Of a stretch of DNA of 37,551 nucleotides, positions 1 to 7,840 are shown in pieces. Both the position numbers and the translations under genes were made by a program. The DNA lies in NCBI GenBank assembly GCA_947631815.1, contig CANRMT010000014.1, positions 1-37,551 on the forward strand, in the 5' to 3' direction. The first letter of the stretch is position 1; each line of letters begins with the position of its first letter. The DNA is from an uncultured Eisenbergiella sp. Lineage in GTDB: Bacteria; Bacillota; Clostridia; Lachnospirales; Lachnospiraceae. Under the pieces are notes generated by a model that searched no databases, had not been told where the DNA came from, and saw nothing but the letters and a program-made list of their open reading frames with translations.

Positions 1-2
1 AT

Positions 3-110
3 GGAAGCATCCACCTGATCCGGTACGACGGCGGTCCGATCGAAGTGGAAACCGTCTATGCCGGGACGCCCAACGCGTTCTTTCAGGCCGACCGAAACAA
101 CTTGTATTGA
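3..110 (+). CDS. C-terminal end of an unidentified protein (partial)
   Basis: An open frame (frame 3) runs in from the window edge and stops at TGA 108-110, giving 35 residues that include IRYDGGPIEVETVYAGTP. It is absent from the ORF track because its start lies outside. The frame is free of stops, reads like a beta-strand-rich protein end, and is followed 73 bp later by a rhamnosidase on the same strand, so a secreted or carbohydrate-related partner in one operon is plausible. The fragment is too short to assign a family. The last codons and the stop are duplicated in an 18-bp direct repeat. The other two frames are interrupted or show no protein-like composition. Confidence 0.55.
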   Translation, partial: GSIHLIRYDGGPIEVETVYAGTPNAFFQADRNNLY

Positions 111-137
111 CCGAATAACTTGTATTGACCGAACGGT
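102..137 (+). repeat. 18-bp tandem duplication across a stop codon
   Basis: TTGTATTGACCGAA occurs at 102-115 and again at 120-133, so two adjacent 18-bp units differ only in their last bases. The first unit contains the final Leu-Tyr codons and TGA of the upstream CDS; the second repeats this ending in the intergenic space. It is short and has no evident function, but it matches the pattern of other repeats in this window that start at a gene's stop codon. Confidence 0.7.
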
Positions 138-183
138 CATCAACAATCAACAGGATATCAAAATCCACAAGGAGAGAAAACAC

Positions 184-2367
184 ATGACGAACTGGAACGC
201 CAAATGGATCCGGCCACAGACGGACATGGGCGATGTCTGCCCGGTGTTTGAAAAGGACTTCGAAGCGGCACAGCCGCCCGTTTCCGCCGTCCTGCGCATC
301 ACCGCGCTGGGCGTCTATGAAGCAAAGCTGAACGACCAACGCGTCGGCGATTTCGTGCTGGCCCCCGGCTGGACCTCCTACGAACACCGTCTGCAGTATC
401 AGGAATACGACGTAACCGGACTGCTGACGGCGCACAACCGCCTCGCCGTCACGGTGGGCAAGGGCTGGTATCGAAGCCCCCTGCCCGGCTGGCAGACGGC
501 ATACACCCGCCAGGCGGCGCACAAAACCGCCGGTCTGCTGGCGGAGCTGACGCTGACCTTCGCGGACGGCAGCGCACAGACGGTCTGCTCTGACGAAAGC
601 TGGACCGTTTCGGAGAGCGGGGTCCGTTTTTCCGAAATCTATGACGGGGAAACCTATGACGCCTCCTTTTTTACGGAGGACAAAAGACCGGCTGCCGTAT
701 TCGACGGCCCGTTCCATACCCTGATCCCCCAGCAGGGCGAAGAGATCCGGGAACAGGAGCGCATCTCCCCCGTTTCCGTCTTCACCACGCCCGCCGGGGA
801 AACCGTTGTGGATTTCGGCCAGGAGGTCACCGGATATGTGGAGCTCTCCCTGACCGCGGACGCCGGGCAGCGCGTGCATCTCTCCCATGCCGAGGTGCTG
901 GACCGGGACGGCAATTTCTATACGGAAAACTACCGGAGCGCCAAGGCGGAATATCTTTACATCTGCCGCGGCGGATTCCAGACCTATAAACCGAAGATGA
1001 CGTTTTTCGGCTTCCGCTATATCCGGGTGGACGAATTTCCCGGCGGCCCCGCCTGCGCCCGCGCGGAGAACTTCACGGCCATCGCGGTGCATTCCGACAT
1101 GAAGCGCACCGGCAGGCTCCGCTGCAGCGACGCGCTTTTAAACCGCCTGTTCGATAATATCGTCTGGGGACAGAAGGGGAACTTCCTGGATGTTCCCACC
1201 GACTGCCCGCAGCGCGACGAACGGCTGGGCTGGACGGGGGACGCGCAGGTCTTCACGCGCACGGCGTGCCTGAATTTCGACGCAGAGCGTTTCTTTACCA
1301 AATGGCTGGCGGACATGAGCGCGGACCAGAAGCCGGACGGGCAGCTCTGCCATGTGATCCCGGCCGTGCTGGACGATCCGGACAGCAGCGCCGCCTGGGG
1401 AGACGCCGCCGCGGTCTGTCCCTGGGAGGTCTATCTGGCATACGGGAACCGGGAACTGCTCCGGGATCAGTTCGACTGCATGAAAAAATGGGTGCGCTAC
1501 ATCACCGCCCACACCGCTGACGAAAACCTCTGGACCGGCGGCACACACTACGGCGACTGGCTGGGACTGGATGCGCCCGTCGGCAGCTATAAGGGCTCTT
1601 CCCGGGAGGATTTCATCGCCTCCGCCTTCTACGCCCACTCCACCGAGCTGGTGATCAAGGCGGGACGGGCGCTGGGTGAGGACGTGACGGAATTTGAAGC
1701 GCTTTCCGCGCGCATCCATGCCGCGTTCCGCAAAACCTATCCGGAATACCGCACGCAGACGGAATGCGTGCTGGCGGCACATTTCGGGCTCACCGACGAT
1801 CCGCAGGCCGCGGCGGACCAGCTGGCGCAGATGATCCGCGCCTGCGGCACGAAGCTGCAGACCGGCTTCGTGGGCACGCCCTATCTGCTCCACGTGCTCT
1901 CCGACTACGGCTATGAAACGCTGGCCTGGGACCTGCTGCTGCGCCGGGAGTACCCTTCCTGGCTCTATCCCGTGACCAAAGGCGCCACCACGGTATGGGA
2001 GCACTGGGACGGCATCATGGAGGACGGTTCCTTCTGGAGCCGCGACATGAACTCCTTCAACCACTACGCCTACGGCGCGGTGGCGGACTGGGTCTACAAC
2101 GCGGCCGCAGGCATCCGGACCGTGGAGGAAGCGCCCGGCTACGCGAAGGTGCGGATCGCGCCCCATCCCGACAGCCGTCTGGACTGGCTGTCCGCCGATC
2201 TGGACACCCGCCGCGGCCATATCCGCTCCTGCTGGAAAAAACAGGACGGCCTCTGGCGGTTCGAGATCGATACCCCCGTGGAGGCCGAGATCACCATTGC
2301 CGGAAAGACCCAAACGGTCGGCAGGGGAAGTTACATTTTCTATGCGCCGGTGAAGGAAGCACTGTAA
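184..2367 (+). CDS. Alpha-L-rhamnosidase, glycoside hydrolase family 78
   Basis: Releases terminal alpha-L-rhamnose from plant or microbial rhamnosides. No signal peptide is visible, so it probably acts in the cytoplasm on imported oligosaccharides. The ORF track starts at 58, but ATG 184 is preceded by AAGGAGAGAAAACAC and begins the conserved N-terminus (MTNWNAKWIRP), giving 727 residues. Visible in order: an N-terminal beta-sandwich (about residues 10-160), a second beta domain with the motif VVDFGQEVTGYVEL (about 200-300), the catalytic (alpha/alpha)6 barrel with the GH78 motif DCPQRDERLGWTGD (about 340-352), which supplies the acid residues, and TTVWEHWDG (about 602-610), whose Glu is the expected general base. 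A C-terminal beta domain ends the protein. Length is normal for the smaller GH78 members. The gene ends at a strong terminator at 2455. Confidence 0.95.
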   Translation: MTNWNAKWIRPQTDMGDVCPVFEKDFEAAQPPVSAVLRITALGVYEAKLNDQRVGDFVLAPGWTSYEHRLQYQEYDVTGLLTAHNRLAVTVGKGWYRSPLPGWQTAYTRQAAHKTAGLLAELTLTFADGSAQTVCSDESWTVSESGVRFSEIYDGETYDASFFTEDKRPAAVFDGPFHTLIPQQGEEIREQERISPVSVFTTPAGETVVDFGQEVTGYVELSLTADAGQRVHLSHAEVLDRDGNFYTENYRSAKAEYLYICRGGFQTYKPKMTFFGFRYIRVDEFPGGPACARAENFTAIAVHSDMKRTGRLRCSDALLNRLFDNIVWGQKGNFLDVPTDCPQRDERLGWTGDAQVFTRTACLNFDAERFFTKWLADMSADQKPDGQLCHVIPAVLDDPDSSAAWGDAAAVCPWEVYLAYGNRELLRDQFDCMKKWVRYITAHTADENLWTGGTHYGDWLGLDAPVGSYKGSSREDFIASAFYAHSTELVIKAGRALGEDVTEFEALSARIHAAFRKTYPEYRTQTECVLAAHFGLTDDPQAAADQLAQMIRACGTKLQTGFVGTPYLLHVLSDYGYETLAWDLLLRREYPSWLYPVTKGATTVWEHWDGIMEDGSFWSRDMNSFNHYAYGAVADWVYNAAAGIRTVEEAPGYAKVRIAPHPDSRLDWLSADLDTRRGHIRSCWKKQDGLWRFEIDTPVEAEITIAGKTQTVGRGSYIFYAPVKEAL

Positions 2368-2454
2368 AAAAACTTCTTTCGGCGCCCGTCCGTCTTCGGA
2401 ATCCCGGATGGAGCCGCGCCCGCCTTTATAACCGCATCAGGAATCCGATCCTGC

Positions 2455-2482
2455 GCCAGGCCCGAAAGGGCCTGGCTGTTTT
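2455..2482 (+). terminator. Rho-independent terminator after the rhamnosidase
   Basis: GCCAGGCCC-GAAA-GGGCCTGGC forms a perfect 9-bp GC-rich stem with a GNRA-type tetraloop, followed by TGTTTT. The T-tract is on the plus strand, so it mainly ends rhamnosidase transcription. The same stem also lies just past the stop of the convergent glycerate kinase but lacks a U-run in that direction. Confidence 0.88.
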
Positions 2483-2489
2483 GCTCGCT

Positions 2490-3644
2490 TCAGGCCAGCC
2501 GCCCGTTTCCGGCACATTTCCACAGCCGGAACGCCTGCTCCGCCGTGTCCGCCAGATTTGCCCTGGCCGCATCCTTACACATCGCTTCCTCCAGCGTGCA
2601 GACCCGGCGCAGGATCGGGAAAAACGCGTCGATGCCGTTTTCGTTGCAGGCCGCGGCTTCCTCCGTCACGCCGCCCGCGAAGGCCACCACCGGGATCCCG
2701 TATTTTTTCGCCAGACGGGCCACTCCCACGGGAGCTTTCCCCATGGCGGTCTGTCCGTCCAGGCGGCCTTCGCCCGTCACCACGATATCCGCATCCTTTA
2801 TACAGGACTCCAGCCGCGTTTCCTCCAGCACGATCTGAACGCCGGACTCCAGCCGCGCCTTGGTAAAGGTCAGGAACGCGAAGCCCATACCCCCGGCCGC
2901 ACCGGTGCCGGGGAACAGGGGATCCGCCCTGGGAAACTTCTCCTTCGCCAACTCCGCATATGCTTCCAGCCACCTGTCCATCTGCGGGATCACGGACGGC
3001 GCGGCGCCCTTCTGGGGCCCGAAAACCGCACTGCAGCCCTGCTCGCCGCACAGCACGTTGGTCACGTCGCAGGCGATCCGGAATTCGCACTCCTCCAGCT
3101 CCGGGATCACGCCCTCATCCGTGATCCGGGCCAGTCGCTCCAGTCCCTTCGCGCCGAAGGGCACCTGCTTTCCGTCCCGGTCCAGGAACCCATAGCCCAG
3201 CGCCTGCAGCATGCCTATGCCGCCGTCGTTGGTGGCGCTGCCGCCGATCCCCACGAGGAAGCGCCTGCACCCGACGGCGATGGCGTCCCGAATGACCTCG
3301 CCCACGCCGTAGGTGGTGGTCTCCAGCGGATCCCGTTTCTCTGCGGGCACCAGTGTGAGTCCCGCCGCGCCGGACATCTCCATCACGGCCGTCTTCGTTT
3401 CCTCAATGATGCCGTATGCGCAGCTCACCGGCGCGCCCAGCGGCCCGGTCACCGACACGTTCCGGATCACGCCGTTCATGCCCGTTACCAACGCGTCCAC
3501 CGTTCCCTCTCCGCCGTCCGCCAGCGGGCGCACCAGTACCTGCGCGGACGCGTCGGCCCGCCGGATGCCCTCTGCCGCCGCATACCCGGCCTCCATGGAG
3601 GATAAGCTTCCCTTCATGGAATCCATCGCGATCACTGCTTTCAT
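2490..3644 (-). CDS. Glycerate kinase (GarK/GlxK family)
   Basis: Phosphorylates D-glycerate with ATP (2-phosphoglycerate is the usual product of this family), feeding glycerate from sugar-acid or glyoxylate breakdown into glycolysis. The ORF track extends to 3899, but ATG 3644 follows GGAGGGTTGGAAA and opens with the family N-terminus MKAVIAMDSMKGSLSS, giving 384 residues, the usual length. Family hallmarks seen are PLADGGEGTVDAL, GGSATNDGGIGMLQALG, GTGAAGGMGFA and the C-terminal VVTGEGRLDGQTAMGKAP. It is convergent with the rhamnosidase and appears monocistronic. A leader of about 190 bp upstream contains a 9-bp tandem repeat. Confidence 0.95.
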   Translation of the reverse strand: MKAVIAMDSMKGSLSSMEAGYAAAEGIRRADASAQVLVRPLADGGEGTVDALVTGMNGVIRNVSVTGPLGAPVSCAYGIIEETKTAVMEMSGAAGLTLVPAEKRDPLETTTYGVGEVIRDAIAVGCRRFLVGIGGSATNDGGIGMLQALGYGFLDRDGKQVPFGAKGLERLARITDEGVIPELEECEFRIACDVTNVLCGEQGCSAVFGPQKGAAPSVIPQMDRWLEAYAELAKEKFPRADPLFPGTGAAGGMGFAFLTFTKARLESGVQIVLEETRLESCIKDADIVVTGEGRLDGQTAMGKAPVGVARLAKKYGIPVVAFAGGVTEEAAACNENGIDAFFPILRRVCTLEEAMCKDAARANLADTAEQAFRLWKCAGNGRLA

Positions 3645-3736
3645 TTTCCAACCCTCCGTCTCATTCCTGTTCTCTCCGCACCAATCTGTGCCGGTCCGCG
3701 CGGATCTGCATCGGTCCGCACAGCCCTGCGCGCACG

Positions 3737-3781
3737 GCCTTTGCGGTCTTTGCGCCCTGTGCGCTCTTTGCGGTCCTTCCG
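3737..3781. repeat. 9-bp tandem repeat, five imperfect units
   Basis: The units GCCTTTGCG, GTCTTTGCG, CCCTGTGCG, CTCTTTGCG and GTCCTTCCG lie head to tail in the region between the glycerate kinase start and its likely promoter. A further degenerate unit may lie just before 3737. Because the unit is three codons long, it produces a spurious repetitive extension of the kinase reading frame in the ORF track. Confidence 0.7.
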
Positions 3782-3828
3782 CTCCCGTCACGCACGCCGC
3801 CCGCCAGCCCGCGCAGCGGATCTTTCTG

Positions 3829-3843
3829 TCTATAATCACTATA
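3829..3843 (-). promoter_or_regulatory. Possible glycerate kinase promoter, -10 elements
   Basis: On the minus strand two overlapping TATAAT-like hexamers occur, TATAGT (3843-3838) and TATAGA (3834-3829), in the only AT-rich stretch upstream of the glycerate kinase. No convincing -35 hexamer is present at the right spacing, so this is a weak call that rests mainly on position. The remaining bases of 3645-3884 hold the 9-bp repeat and nothing else that could be recognised. Confidence 0.3.
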
Positions 3844-3884
3844 ACAAAAAAACACCGACCGGGATATATCCGGAAGGCAAAAAG

Positions 3885-4028
3885 TAACATTTCAGCCATA
3901 AACGAGATAACATGCGGATCATGCCTGCATGAATGAGCATGTTGTATCGGCTATGAGCGGAGCGCCATGTCATGAGCAATTTTGAAGCGCGAAGCGCGGG
4001 ATCGCGAATGGCGCGGGCTGAACTGTTA
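3885..4028. repeat. MITE-like element with 13-bp terminal inverted repeats
   Basis: TAACATTTCAGCC at 3885-3897 and GGCTGAACTGTTA at 4016-4028 are inverted copies matching at 12 of 13 positions, bounding a 144-bp non-coding segment. A second inverted pair, GCGCCAT (3962-3968) and ATGGCGC (4008-4014), lies inside, so the right half can fold on itself. There is no ORF. From general recollection, short non-coding repeats with ends of this kind occur in clostridial genomes; that has not been checked here. It ends about 30 bp before the -35 of the blaI-type promoter. Confidence 0.55.
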
Positions 4029-4058
4029 TAAATTGTTTGCGGAAATCGAAAGTCGGGA

Positions 4059-4108
4059 TTGACAGGACGTTCTACAGGATGTAATATGGGAATGTACTAC
4101 ATATTGTA
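4059..4108 (+). promoter_or_regulatory. Promoter with two BlaI/MecI-type operators
   Basis: TTGACA (4059-4064), a 17-bp spacer and TAATAT (4082-4087) form a near-consensus sigma-A promoter. TACAGGATGTA (4073-4083) sits between the -35 and -10, and TACATATTGTA (4098-4108) covers the expected start site. Both are TACA-N3-TGTA dyads with centres 25 bp apart, which matches the TACA/TGTA half-sites bound by BlaI/MecI repressors. Placement over the spacer and start site implies repression of the blaI-M56 pair by its own product. The operators are seen in the sequence; regulation is inferred. Confidence 0.85.
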
Positions 4109-4178
4109 GAACCGCAAGGAAGCGAGGGAAATGTCCGGCGTGTATTGGCCCGCATACGCTGGCGGCAGGGAGGAAGAG

Positions 4179-4538
4179 ATGGGTGATCTGAAAATGGGAA
4201 CTTCGGAAGCAAAATTTGCGGATATGATCTGGGAGCGGGAGCCGATTGCGTCAGGAGAGCTGGCAAGGCTGGCCAGTCAGGTATTTTCCTGGAAAAAAAC
4301 CACTGCCTTTACGGTATTAAAACGGCTGTGCGAACGGGGACTTTTCCAGAATCGGAATGGAGTTGTCACTTCCCTGATATCGAAAAAAGAATTTTATGCC
4401 CGTCACAGCGAGCAGTATGTAAAAGAGGCGTTCGGAGGATCTCTGCCGGCGTTTTTGGCCGCGTTTGGGTCGGGGAAAAAACTGACGGAGAAGGAAATTG
4501 ATGAAATTCAGAAAATCATTGATTCTATGAGGGAATGA
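4179..4538 (+). CDS. BlaI/MecI/CopY-family transcriptional repressor
   Basis: A 119-residue winged-helix repressor expected to dimerise on the upstream TACA/TGTA operators and to be inactivated when its partner peptidase is triggered. The track starts at 4131, but ATG 4179 has GGGAGGAAGAG directly before it and begins closer to the family N-terminus. The winged helix covers about residues 8-75 (FADMIWEREPIASGEL, then KKTTAFTVLKRLCERGL). The C-terminal dimerisation helices hold SLPAFLAAF and LTEKEIDEIQKII, matching the family's SL-F and L-EIEEL-K-I pattern. In S. aureus BlaI cleavage occurs at an Asn-Phe bond; here the aligned position looks like Ala-Phe, so the cleavage site may differ. The gene lies 4 bp before the M56 peptidase and is surely cotranscribed. 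Confidence 0.92.
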   Translation: MGDLKMGTSEAKFADMIWEREPIASGELARLASQVFSWKKTTAFTVLKRLCERGLFQNRNGVVTSLISKKEFYARHSEQYVKEAFGGSLPAFLAAFGSGKKLTEKEIDEIQKIIDSMRE

Positions 4539-4542
4539 ACGA

Positions 4543-6639
4543 ATGCTGGAACAGATTTTTCTGAAGGTAACGCAGATGAGTCAGGCGGCGGGACTGCTCA
4601 TTCTGGCCGTGCTTTTCATGCGCATGCTTTTCAGGGGATTCCCGAAATATATTTCCTATATGCTTTGGAGCGTTGTTTTGCTGCGACTGCTGTGTCCGGT
4701 CACCCTGAAATCCGCATATAGTCCCGTGCCGGATTACGACTCTTTTTTTTACGGATATACGTCGGTGCAGTCGGCCTTCGGACAGACTGCGGCGGAACAG
4801 GTCGTGCCGGAGCAGGCTGCGTCTGAGGCCGAGGAGGTGCCGGAACAGGCTGGAGCTCCGGCGTTGGAAGGGAAAGGAAAAAAGACGGAAAACGGCCGGG
4901 AGGCCGGGAGGCACGCTGTTTTGCCTTTTCCGGCGGGCATAAACCGGACGGACAGGGAAGCATCCCTGTGGGTGCGTTTTTGGACGGCAGGAAAATATGT
5001 GTGGCTCGCGGGTGTCGTCATCCTGTTTTTGTATGGGGCGGCTTCCTTTGTCAGAATCCGCAGGAGAGTGTCTGCAGCGGCACCTCTGAGGGGGAATATT
5101 TATGTCACGGATGCCGGTCTTTCCCCATTTGTCATGGGCGTATTCAGACCGCGGATCTATCTGCCGGAGGGGCTGAACAGGAGAGAGCGGAAATACATTA
5201 TTTTACATGAAAGGCTGCATATCAGACGCCTGGATCACCTCGTAAAACCGCTGGCCTTCGCGGCGCTGTGCCTTCACTGGTTCAATCCCCTGGTATGGCT
5301 CGCCTTTTCCCTCTTTTGCAGGGATATGGAAATGAGCTGTGACGAAGCGGTCATCCGGAAAATGGGAAAAGGAATCCGGGCGGATTATGCCGCTTCCCTG
5401 CTGGCCCTTTCCACACGTAAATATCCTGTCCGGGGGATTCCTGTGGAATTTGGAGAGGGGGATATCAAGGGCCGAATCCAAAATCTGGCGTCCCTGCGAA
5501 AGAGGAAAAAGGCAGTATTGACGGCGGCTCTTGCGGGAGCCTGTGTCTTTCTTTTGTGTGCGGCGTATCTGGCGTTTACCCGCAGGACACCGGAGTCGGA
5601 ATCGACGGGCCGGGAGACGGCTGGTCCGGAGGAGGAATCGACAGAACCGGAGACGGCGGAGCCGGAAGCGGAAGCCGCCGCATTCCGGCCGGAGCTTTTG
5701 CCGGATATTACAGAGCAGTACCGCACTCACACGGGCGATCCCTCGAATCTTTATTATATTGACGAAAATCATGTGTTGTGGGGAAGCGGAAGAAATGATT
5801 TCGGACAACTGGGGCTGGGAACGCGGGATGACGAATTTCACAGCACGGCGGTAAAAATTGCGGAAGACGTGATACATGTGGACCATTCGCAGAAGGGATT
5901 TGTCATTTACCTGACGCGGGATCACAGGCTGTACGGCATCGGAAACGCCGGAGGCGGGGCCTTGCAGCAGTATGAAACCTTCGACGGGAACAGATATGTC
6001 AATGATGAGAACTGTTTTGTGAGCAAACCGTATCTGCTCATGGAGCACGTAAAATACGCGTGCTGCGGAAGGGATGACATTGCCTGTATAGCGGAGGATG
6101 ACAGCGTCTGGATATGGGGGACGGTTTGGTGCGACGGAAATACGCTTCTGGCGCCATGGGTTCCCGATCAGGTCAGTTTTATAAAAGAGCCGAAAAAGAT
6201 TCTGGAAAATGCGGCTCTGGTTACAGGCGGCTGGTGGAACCATGCGGCCCTGCTCCGGGACGGAACTGTCTGGACCTGGGGCTATAACAGCTCCGGGAAC
6301 TGCGGCATTTCGGATTTCGGCGGAGTCAGTGAGCCGGTAAAGGTGGCGGAGGACGTCATCATGGTCTGGACGAATCTGGCCGTAGACAATTATCCGCAGC
6401 CGGATGCGGACGATATCGCCATGGGCTGGACGGGAAAGAAGACCTACCGCGAGGATTATGAGGATATCGCGGAATTTGACGGGGTTTACCCCCGGTTTTT
6501 GAACAATACGGTGATTCTGAAAACAGACGGTTCCCATTGGGTGTGTGGAGAAAATGTGGGAGAACAGGAAAGGACGGTACACGGGGAAGAGGCGGACTAT
6601 TCCGTTGTCTGCACCGGTGATTTTTTGCCCTGCGAGTAG
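4543..6639 (+). CDS. M56 (BlaR1/MecR1-type) membrane metallopeptidase with RCC1-like sensor domain
   Basis: Predicted transmembrane signalling protease that would sense an extracellular signal and relieve repression by the adjacent BlaI-type protein. The 698 residues contain TM1 (about 13-30), TM2 (about 37-53), TM3 (about 149-168), an M56 domain with HERLH at 222-226 (HExxH zinc motif) and SCDEAV near 265-270, and TM4 (about 325-345). After TM4, where BlaR1 carries a penicillin-binding domain, there is an acidic linker and then about 300 residues with at least four or five RCC1-type blades: VLWGSGRNDFGQLGLG, HRLYGIGNAGGG, DSVWIWGTVW, GTVWTWGYNSSGN and GSHWVCGENVGE. No SxxK or KTG penicillin-binding motif was seen. 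The TM2-TM3 loop also holds a short Glu/Ala/Pro repeat (VPEQA twice). Fusion of the two domains in one uninterrupted frame is directly visible; the ligand is unknown. Confidence 0.88.
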   Translation: MLEQIFLKVTQMSQAAGLLILAVLFMRMLFRGFPKYISYMLWSVVLLRLLCPVTLKSAYSPVPDYDSFFYGYTSVQSAFGQTAAEQVVPEQAASEAEEVPEQAGAPALEGKGKKTENGREAGRHAVLPFPAGINRTDREASLWVRFWTAGKYVWLAGVVILFLYGAASFVRIRRRVSAAAPLRGNIYVTDAGLSPFVMGVFRPRIYLPEGLNRRERKYIILHERLHIRRLDHLVKPLAFAALCLHWFNPLVWLAFSLFCRDMEMSCDEAVIRKMGKGIRADYAASLLALSTRKYPVRGIPVEFGEGDIKGRIQNLASLRKRKKAVLTAALAGACVFLLCAAYLAFTRRTPESESTGRETAGPEEESTEPETAEPEAEAAAFRPELLPDITEQYRTHTGDPSNLYYIDENHVLWGSGRNDFGQLGLGTRDDEFHSTAVKIAEDVIHVDHSQKGFVIYLTRDHRLYGIGNAGGGALQQYETFDGNRYVNDENCFVSKPYLLMEHVKYACCGRDDIACIAEDDSVWIWGTVWCDGNTLLAPWVPDQVSFIKEPKKILENAALVTGGWWNHAALLRDGTVWTWGYNSSGNCGISDFGGVSEPVKVAEDVIMVWTNLAVDNYPQPDADDIAMGWTGKKTYREDYEDIAEFDGVYPRFLNNTVILKTDGSHWVCGENVGEQERTVHGEEADYSVVCTGDFLPCE

Positions 6640-6872
6640 CCGCACAGCGGGTGCGGTCATGCGCGGCCGCGCCGGCGGCGGCAGGCAGACCGGATCGGAT
6701 GATCTGCGTTCCCTTTTTATCCGGAACGGGGGAAAAAACGGTTTTGGTATCCTTTTCCCGTCAGCAAAACGCAGGAGGGCGGCGTCCATCCATGGCAGGA
6801 AATTATGAAAAAGCAGAACATAAAGAAGATATTTCCAGGCTGAACGCAAAAATAAATTATTTCAAAAAAGGA

Positions 6873-6901
6873 TTGTTGTCCGCCGCATTTTCCGGTATGC
6901 T
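6873..6901 (+). promoter_or_regulatory. Likely promoter in the 6640-6985 gap
   Basis: TTGTTG (6873-6878), 17 bp, then TATGCT (6896-6901) lies in an AT-rich patch about 85 bp before the next gene. The rest of the 346-bp gap is GC-rich. The track ORF at 6651-7079 covers it, but its composition is Ala/Arg/Pro-rich and resembles no family, so it was not annotated. There is no convincing U-tailed terminator after the M56 gene. Confidence 0.45.
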
Positions 6902-6985
6902 ATATCCAGACTGCTCCTCCCGGGCCCTCACCCGCGGACCGATCTTTGTACCTGCTGCGCGGCGCTGCCGCAGAATGGAGTTCCC

Positions 6986-7840
6986 ATGTCAAAAAGCAAA
7001 GCGCTTTCTTTCCTTTTCACCTTCCTCCTGCTTCTGTCCGGACTGCTCTTCTGCATCCGGCCCGTCTGCGCCGACCTGATTCGGGAGGCCTATATCGGGC
7101 GGGCCGTGGCCCTGCGCATGAACGACGTGATCTTCGCGCATTTCCCCGATATGGACATCGAAGCGGGCATCGCCATTCAGGAAAAAATGGAACGGCACAG
7201 ACAGCTGAACCGCATGACGGCGGCCTATCTGGACGCTGTTGCGGACTGCGTCGGCTCCGGCGCGGCCTGGAGTTCCCCGGACGTAAGCGAAGCCTTTGAA
7301 AAGCTGAGCCAGGACGTGATCCTTGCCCTGCAGCAGGAGGGCGGTTGCGTCATATCTCCGGAGCTGGAGGCGCAGCTTCTGACGGAATTTCGGGAAAAGC
7401 AGGGCGCCGTCCTGTCCATCCTGGAGGAGCTTCCCTCCCTGCCCGACCGCTTCGGCAGACCCGCCCGGGCCGCGCTGATTCTGTATCGGTTTCTCACCTC
7501 CGTCCCCTTCACCGCGGCCGTTCTTTTTCTGACCGCCGCGATCGGCATACTCCTGTATTTCCGCCGGAAGGAAAACGCGGAATGGATCAAAAGCTTCGCC
7601 GCCGCAGGGCTGGCGGACGGCATCGTTCTCGCCATCCTGCTCCCGCTGCTCATTCAGGCCGTCACGCTGCCTCTGACCAACCGGGTCCTGGGGCGCAGCA
7701 TGTTCATAGACGTTTCCGCCTTCCGCCTTTCCGGCACTGTACTCCTGTTGGCCGGGGGCCTGCTGGCCGCCTTTCGGCTCCTTTCCCGCCATGCGGCCGC
7801 GCCGGGCGCTGATCCCGAGACTGCCGTATCAGAGCGCTGA
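6986..7840 (+). CDS. Hypothetical membrane protein
   Basis: A 284-residue protein of unrecognised family. ATG 6986 is preceded by AATGGAGTTCCC. Visible parts are an N-terminal hydrophobic helix (about 8-28, LSFLFTFLLLLSGLLF) that could be a signal anchor, then a mostly helical, charged extracytoplasmic segment of about 130 residues, then three hydrophobic helices (about 168-190, 207-232 and 247-265) and a short polar tail. This is the layout of a small envelope protein with one soluble domain between membrane helices. Its last codons and stop (GAGCGCTGA) form the first unit of a 28-bp tandem repeat that continues downstream. The neighbours, an M56 sensor before and glgX after, give no clear clue. 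It could be a lineage-specific protein. Confidence 0.75.
   Translation: MSKSKALSFLFTFLLLLSGLLFCIRPVCADLIREAYIGRAVALRMNDVIFAHFPDMDIEAGIAIQEKMERHRQLNRMTAAYLDAVADCVGSGAAWSSPDVSEAFEKLSQDVILALQQEGGCVISPELEAQLLTEFREKQGAVLSILEELPSLPDRFGRPARAALILYRFLTSVPFTAAVLFLTAAIGILLYFRRKENAEWIKSFAAAGLADGIVLAILLPLLIQAVTLPLTNRVLGRSMFIDVSAFRLSGTVLLLAGGLLAAFRLLSRHAAAPGADPETAVSER

Noticed and set aside
1138-2313. A 391-residue minus-strand ORF inside the rhamnosidase
   Set aside because: Shadow frame caused by high GC at third codon positions; the sense strand carries clear GH78 motifs.
4543-6639. Beta-lactam sensor BlaR1/MecR1
   Set aside because: The penicillin-binding sensor domain is missing; no SxxK or KTG motif was found and the C-terminal part is RCC1-like.
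5203-6849. A 548-residue minus-strand ORF under the M56 gene
   Set aside because: Arg/Pro-rich shadow of the M56-RCC1 gene; no credible start or family motif.
6651-7079. A 142-residue ORF between the M56 gene and the next gene
   Set aside because: Ala/Arg/Pro-rich, overlaps the following gene in another frame, and no ribosome binding site or family resemblance was seen.
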